Shown piece after piece: positions 16,760 through 19,355 of a DNA stretch of 19,355 nt (position 1 is its first letter; each line of letters begins with the position of its first letter). This DNA is from CAZVBR01 sp964625755 (GTDB lineage: Bacteria > Patescibacteriota > Minisyncoccia > Phycocordibacterales > XYD1-FULL-46-19). Made by a program: the position numbers and the translations under genes. The notes beneath the pieces are model-generated. The model had not been told where the DNA came from, did not search any database, and saw only the letters and a program-made list of their open reading frames with translations. The DNA lies in assembly GCA_964625755.1 (NCBI GenBank), contig CAZVBR010000012.1, positions 1-19,355 of the forward strand. The letters run 5' to 3'.

Positions 16760-16904
16760 TTTTCCCCCAATCTATTTCCCGGACATCGCTTTCAAACTCG
16801 ATCTGAGTATGCAAGATATTGAATACAAAAAAGATGATCAAACCAAAAATCACGATCCCCAAAAAACCGACCACAAAGCGCCAAAAAGAAGGAAGAAAAC
16901 TCAT
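16734..16904 (-). CDS. Small single-pass membrane peptide (possible)
   Basis: This is a 56-residue open frame with an aromatic/basic start (MSFLPSFWRF), one strong hydrophobic segment (about 11-30) and a soluble acidic/basic tail (IEFESDVREIDWGKIDKP). No family is recognised. A GGAG lies only two bases before the ATG, too close for normal SD use. It sits in the 287-bp gap between the ComEA-like gene and rplJ, and its 3' end coincides with the rplJ promoter. The clean membrane-peptide profile favours a real gene. Its short length and the promoter overlap argue against it. Confidence 0.5.
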   Translation of the reverse strand: MSFLPSFWRFVVGFLGIVIFGLIIFFVFNILHTQIEFESDVREIDWGKIDKPTRLV

Positions 16905-16952
16905 ATCTCCATAATACCGAATCCCCCACCTCCGTCAAGGTCGCTTTTTCAC

Positions 16953-18308
16953 TCATCGACCAAGGATCGACTCGAGAGCATTTCTCAAGTGTGACTGAAG
17001 CCCTTCGGGCTCTTCCGGAGACGAATCAAGGATCATTATCTCTGAGTCGGCCTGTCTTTCGCCTCCTTCTTCCGCTTCCGGTTCACGGTCATCTGCCGGT
17101 CCAAGGTCACTCTCGCCAGTCTCCGGCTCAACAACCTCTCTCGCTTCCGAGTAGGGGGCTTGTCGGGCCTCAGAGCCGACGGCCTCAAGATCGTCCACTT
17201 CCGTTTCCCGGCTCTCAACCGGTTTTTCCTCGTCAACCGAAATTCGGTTCTGCTCAGCCAACTCTTCGATTACCCAAACCAAAACCGCCAACTTGACCTC
17301 ATCACGAGTAAGATCAAGGTCCTGAATTTCTTCTCCCAAGTCATAATCCGGCCAGTACTCATCAACCAACAAACCGTTGCCGGTAAAGAGCTCCGCCGAA
17401 TACTGCCCCAGTTCCTCCGGGGCAACCCCCAAATCCCCGATCGGCACCCTAACCGTCCCGGCGCCGCGAATGATCGTATCTTGGGCCAGAGACACAACTG
17501 GACGAGAATCGACCTTAACCGACCACTCTCCGACATTCACCTCCTCTTCGCCCAAATTAGCAAGTTCAATATAATTTTCCTCAAGATCAACCCCGGATAA
17601 CTCCACTTCATTTTCCACCACCTGAACCGTTAAACGGGACACCGCCTGACGTCCGTCAACTTCGACATTAAGCACCACTTCGTACTGACCGGGGTGTTCA
17701 TACGCTTGACTTATCCTCTGCCCTTCAGCTCTCCGGCCGTCTCCTAAAGACCACACATACTCCGCTTCATCCCGCTCAGACTCCAGACCGGAGACCACCT
17801 CGCCCTCTAAGGTTACGGCCACCCCGACCGCCGTCAGCCGATCACGCCCGGCTGACACCTCCAGCTCAGGCTCGGGCTCGACTACCGAAAGCGAGACCGG
17901 GGAAGCGTGAGCCGAGAGAGACCTCTGGCTTTTTTCTTCAGACCAAGCCATTTCGTCTTGTTCCTCGTCTTCTTTCGACTCCTTCTCTTCCTCCTCTTCT
18001 TCCGGAGGAGTGTCAGCCTCTTCTTCCTCGGGATCTTGACCCTCTCCGACCGTAATATAGGGCTTGATATTGTCAAAAGTTACCGAGCCGATACCGGAGA
18101 CTTTCTTTAAGTCTTCCGGGCGCTCAAAATCACCGTGTGCTTGTCGATACTCAACTATTCGCTCCGAGATCACTTCACCAATCCCGGTTAACCCCTGTAG
18201 CTCGGAAACCCCGGCCGTATTGATATTTATTGAACCGGCCCAAGCCACTCCGGAAAAAGAAAAACCTGATAAAAAAACCGCTAACAAAACCAAAATTACA
18301 GATCTCAT
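16953..18308 (-). CDS. Secreted ComEA-like HhH / PKD / lamin-tail-domain fusion
   Basis: The 451-residue protein has a signal peptide (about 1-24, ending GVAWA). A ComEA-type helix-hairpin-helix domain follows (about 25-90; INTAGVSELQGLTGIGEVIS and VSGIG repeats), then a Glu-rich linker (about 93-120) and a PKD-like beta domain (about 150-232; YVWSLGDGRR, YEHPGQYEVVLNV). Next comes a lamin-tail-like domain (about 235-320; NYIELANLGEEEVNVGEWSV), then a long acidic tail. The HhH unit binds DNA non-specifically in natural transformation. PKD and LTD domains usually serve surface adhesion. A surface DNA-capture protein is a reasonable inference. The start ATG follows an A/T-rich sequence with no SD. 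It lies 53 bp after the other LTD-like gene. Confidence 0.82.
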   Translation of the reverse strand: MRSVILVLLAVFLSGFSFSGVAWAGSININTAGVSELQGLTGIGEVISERIVEYRQAHGDFERPEDLKKVSGIGSVTFDNIKPYITVGEGQDPEEEEADTPPEEEEEEKESKEDEEQDEMAWSEEKSQRSLSAHASPVSLSVVEPEPELEVSAGRDRLTAVGVAVTLEGEVVSGLESERDEAEYVWSLGDGRRAEGQRISQAYEHPGQYEVVLNVEVDGRQAVSRLTVQVVENEVELSGVDLEENYIELANLGEEEVNVGEWSVKVDSRPVVSLAQDTIIRGAGTVRVPIGDLGVAPEELGQYSAELFTGNGLLVDEYWPDYDLGEEIQDLDLTRDEVKLAVLVWVIEELAEQNRISVDEEKPVESRETEVDDLEAVGSEARQAPYSEAREVVEPETGESDLGPADDREPEAEEGGERQADSEIMILDSSPEEPEGLQSHLRNALESILGR

Positions 18309-18361
18309 GTTTATTTAAAATTAAAACAAATAAACGACCTTTGTTTTTATCTTTGATCGAT

Positions 18362-19327
18362 CTAGTACGACAGTTGTCCGACCAGATCACCGTTTTCATC
18401 CCGTAAAGTGATCACGTCCCGATTTTCGGCCCACATCGGCCATTTTTCCCCCAAAAAGACCCGCCACCTTGGCTGCCAAAAACCCTCCCGGCCAAGATGG
18501 GACTCGACACACCCGGCATAATTATACCGTTCGGCCAAAAACTCCCGACAGGTTTCTGATAATCCGACCACTCCGTCCACAGTGTCCCGGTACTCATCGT
18601 CCCGATAAAATTCCGGGATATGACAAGGGCGCAAACGCCGGACAAACTCATAGCAATCATCCGGCAAAGTGGCCACTTCCGGCTCTTCGACCGGGCGAGG
18701 GCATTGAGCTCTCACCGGGGGCGAAAATTCATACCGATCGGTTCGCGACAGATACCCCAAACAGACATTCTCCTTAAAACTCCGGTCGATCAAAACCGGA
18801 CCAACTTGGGGCATCTTGCCGGTAACAACAATGGCCTGCTCTCCGGGCAACAGAATGATATCCAGATCAATTCGATCTTCAATCTCCGGACTTAACACCA
18901 GGGTCCCTTGAGGGATCTCCGCTTGCCTCCGGCCCCGAAACTCACTACTCTCCAATCCCCAACCGGTAATATTGACCGAGCTCTCGGCCCGACGGGAATA
19001 CTCAATAACAATATACTCCCGACGTGGCTGGTGTTCTCGGTTAGCATTACCTCGGCGGATCAAAAAATCTCCGTGATACGGAGACAAGCCCTTTTCTCTT
19101 TTCTCCTCTTCAGCCGGGGTGGCTTCCGGGTCGGGTTCGGTGACCACGGTTTCCGGCTCATCAGACTCTGAAACCCTCGGTGCAACCGCCACCTCCCCCT
19201 CTTTTTCTCTTGGCTCCTCGGGTACTTCGTCGGCCCCTTCCATTCCACCGACAGTAAGCCACGCGAAAATCACAACGCCCGCGATCAAAACAAACCAGAT
19301 CAAATCAGATTTTGGATCAGCTGCCAT
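18362..19327 (-). CDS. Membrane-anchored lamin-tail-domain-like protein
   Basis: The 321-residue protein has an N-terminal membrane helix (about 8-28) and an acidic Pro/Glu linker (about 32-80). An LTD-like beta domain follows (about 85-185; EYIVIEYSRRAESSVNITGWGL, GTLVLSPE, LLPGEQAIVVTG). The C-terminal part (about 190-321) has six cysteines (NVCLG, AQCPRP, DDCYEF, RPCHIP, ETCREF, AGCVES), probably disulfide-bonded outside. It ends with RWRVFLGEKWPMWAENRDVITLRDENGDLV, which repeats the LTD edge-strand pattern. No enzyme motif is seen. It probably works with the ComEA-like neighbour downstream, in one operon. The ATG at 19327 has no good SD; the 28 bases beyond it hold nothing recognisable. 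Confidence 0.75.
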   Translation of the reverse strand: MAADPKSDLIWFVLIAGVVIFAWLTVGGMEGADEVPEEPREKEGEVAVAPRVSESDEPETVVTEPDPEATPAEEEKREKGLSPYHGDFLIRRGNANREHQPRREYIVIEYSRRAESSVNITGWGLESSEFRGRRQAEIPQGTLVLSPEIEDRIDLDIILLPGEQAIVVTGKMPQVGPVLIDRSFKENVCLGYLSRTDRYEFSPPVRAQCPRPVEEPEVATLPDDCYEFVRRLRPCHIPEFYRDDEYRDTVDGVVGLSETCREFLAERYNYAGCVESHLGREGFWQPRWRVFLGEKWPMWAENRDVITLRDENGDLVGQLSY

Positions 19328-19355
19328 ATTACCTAAGATTGTACTACAAAACGCC

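Noticed and set aside
17882..18110. Overlapping frames in the Glu-rich linker of the ComEA-like gene
   Set aside because: They are repetitive translations of GAA/GAG-rich DNA in other frames.

Overview
The window looks like part of a Patescibacteria/CPR genome, probably Parcubacteria-like. The evidence is a divergent 16S rRNA with a mismatch at the universal 515F primer site (1227-1245), unlinked 16S and 23S-5S genes, and proteins of the types common in that radiation: lamin-tail-domain (LTD) proteins, an HTH plus nucleotidyltransferase-fold regulator, and a membrane-helix channel-like protein. Genes start without Shine-Dalgarno (SD) sequences. Genes end on TGA as well as TAA/TAG, so nothing suggests UGA recoding. 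The taxonomic call is inference.

Layout, left to right. Positions 18-40 carry two DnaA boxes, possibly the edge of an origin, followed by a strong bidirectional terminator (52-86). The 16S rRNA (238-1806, minus) lies inside an 18-21 bp processing stem and has its own consensus promoter (1971-1998). miaA is the only plus-strand gene (2138-3040). A minus-strand run follows, in transcription order: a membrane-anchored hypothetical protein, rodA, an undecaprenyl-phosphate sugar transferase, folD, secD and secF (9563 down to 3111). These are envelope-growth and secretion genes directly downstream of the 23S-5S unit, with no obvious terminator in between. The 23S (about 9856-12865) and 5S (9644-9757) have their own processing stem and promoter (13200-13227). 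That promoter's -35 box lies inside the terminator of the next gene, a mechanosensitive-channel-like membrane protein (13265-13948).

Positions 14078-14769 hold the most unusual structure. An AT-rich CYTH-domain (triphosphate tunnel) gene sits between short inverted repeats, with an attC-like folded palindrome at its 3' end. The unit has the architecture of a single integron gene cassette, or of an unknown small mobile element. No integrase or transposase is visible.

Positions 14822-19327, all minus, hold an HTH/nucleotidyltransferase-fold regulator, rplL (bL12 with a long acidic N-terminal extension), rplJ (uL10) behind an L10-type leader with a terminator-like hairpin, a possible 56-residue membrane peptide, a secreted ComEA-PKD-LTD fusion, and a second membrane-anchored LTD-like protein.

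The broadest observation is translational. The 16S 3' end after helix 45 reads GGAACUAUUCC where bacteria normally have GGAUCACCUCC, so the anti-Shine-Dalgarno core appears lost. In agreement, almost no gene in the window has an SD sequence.
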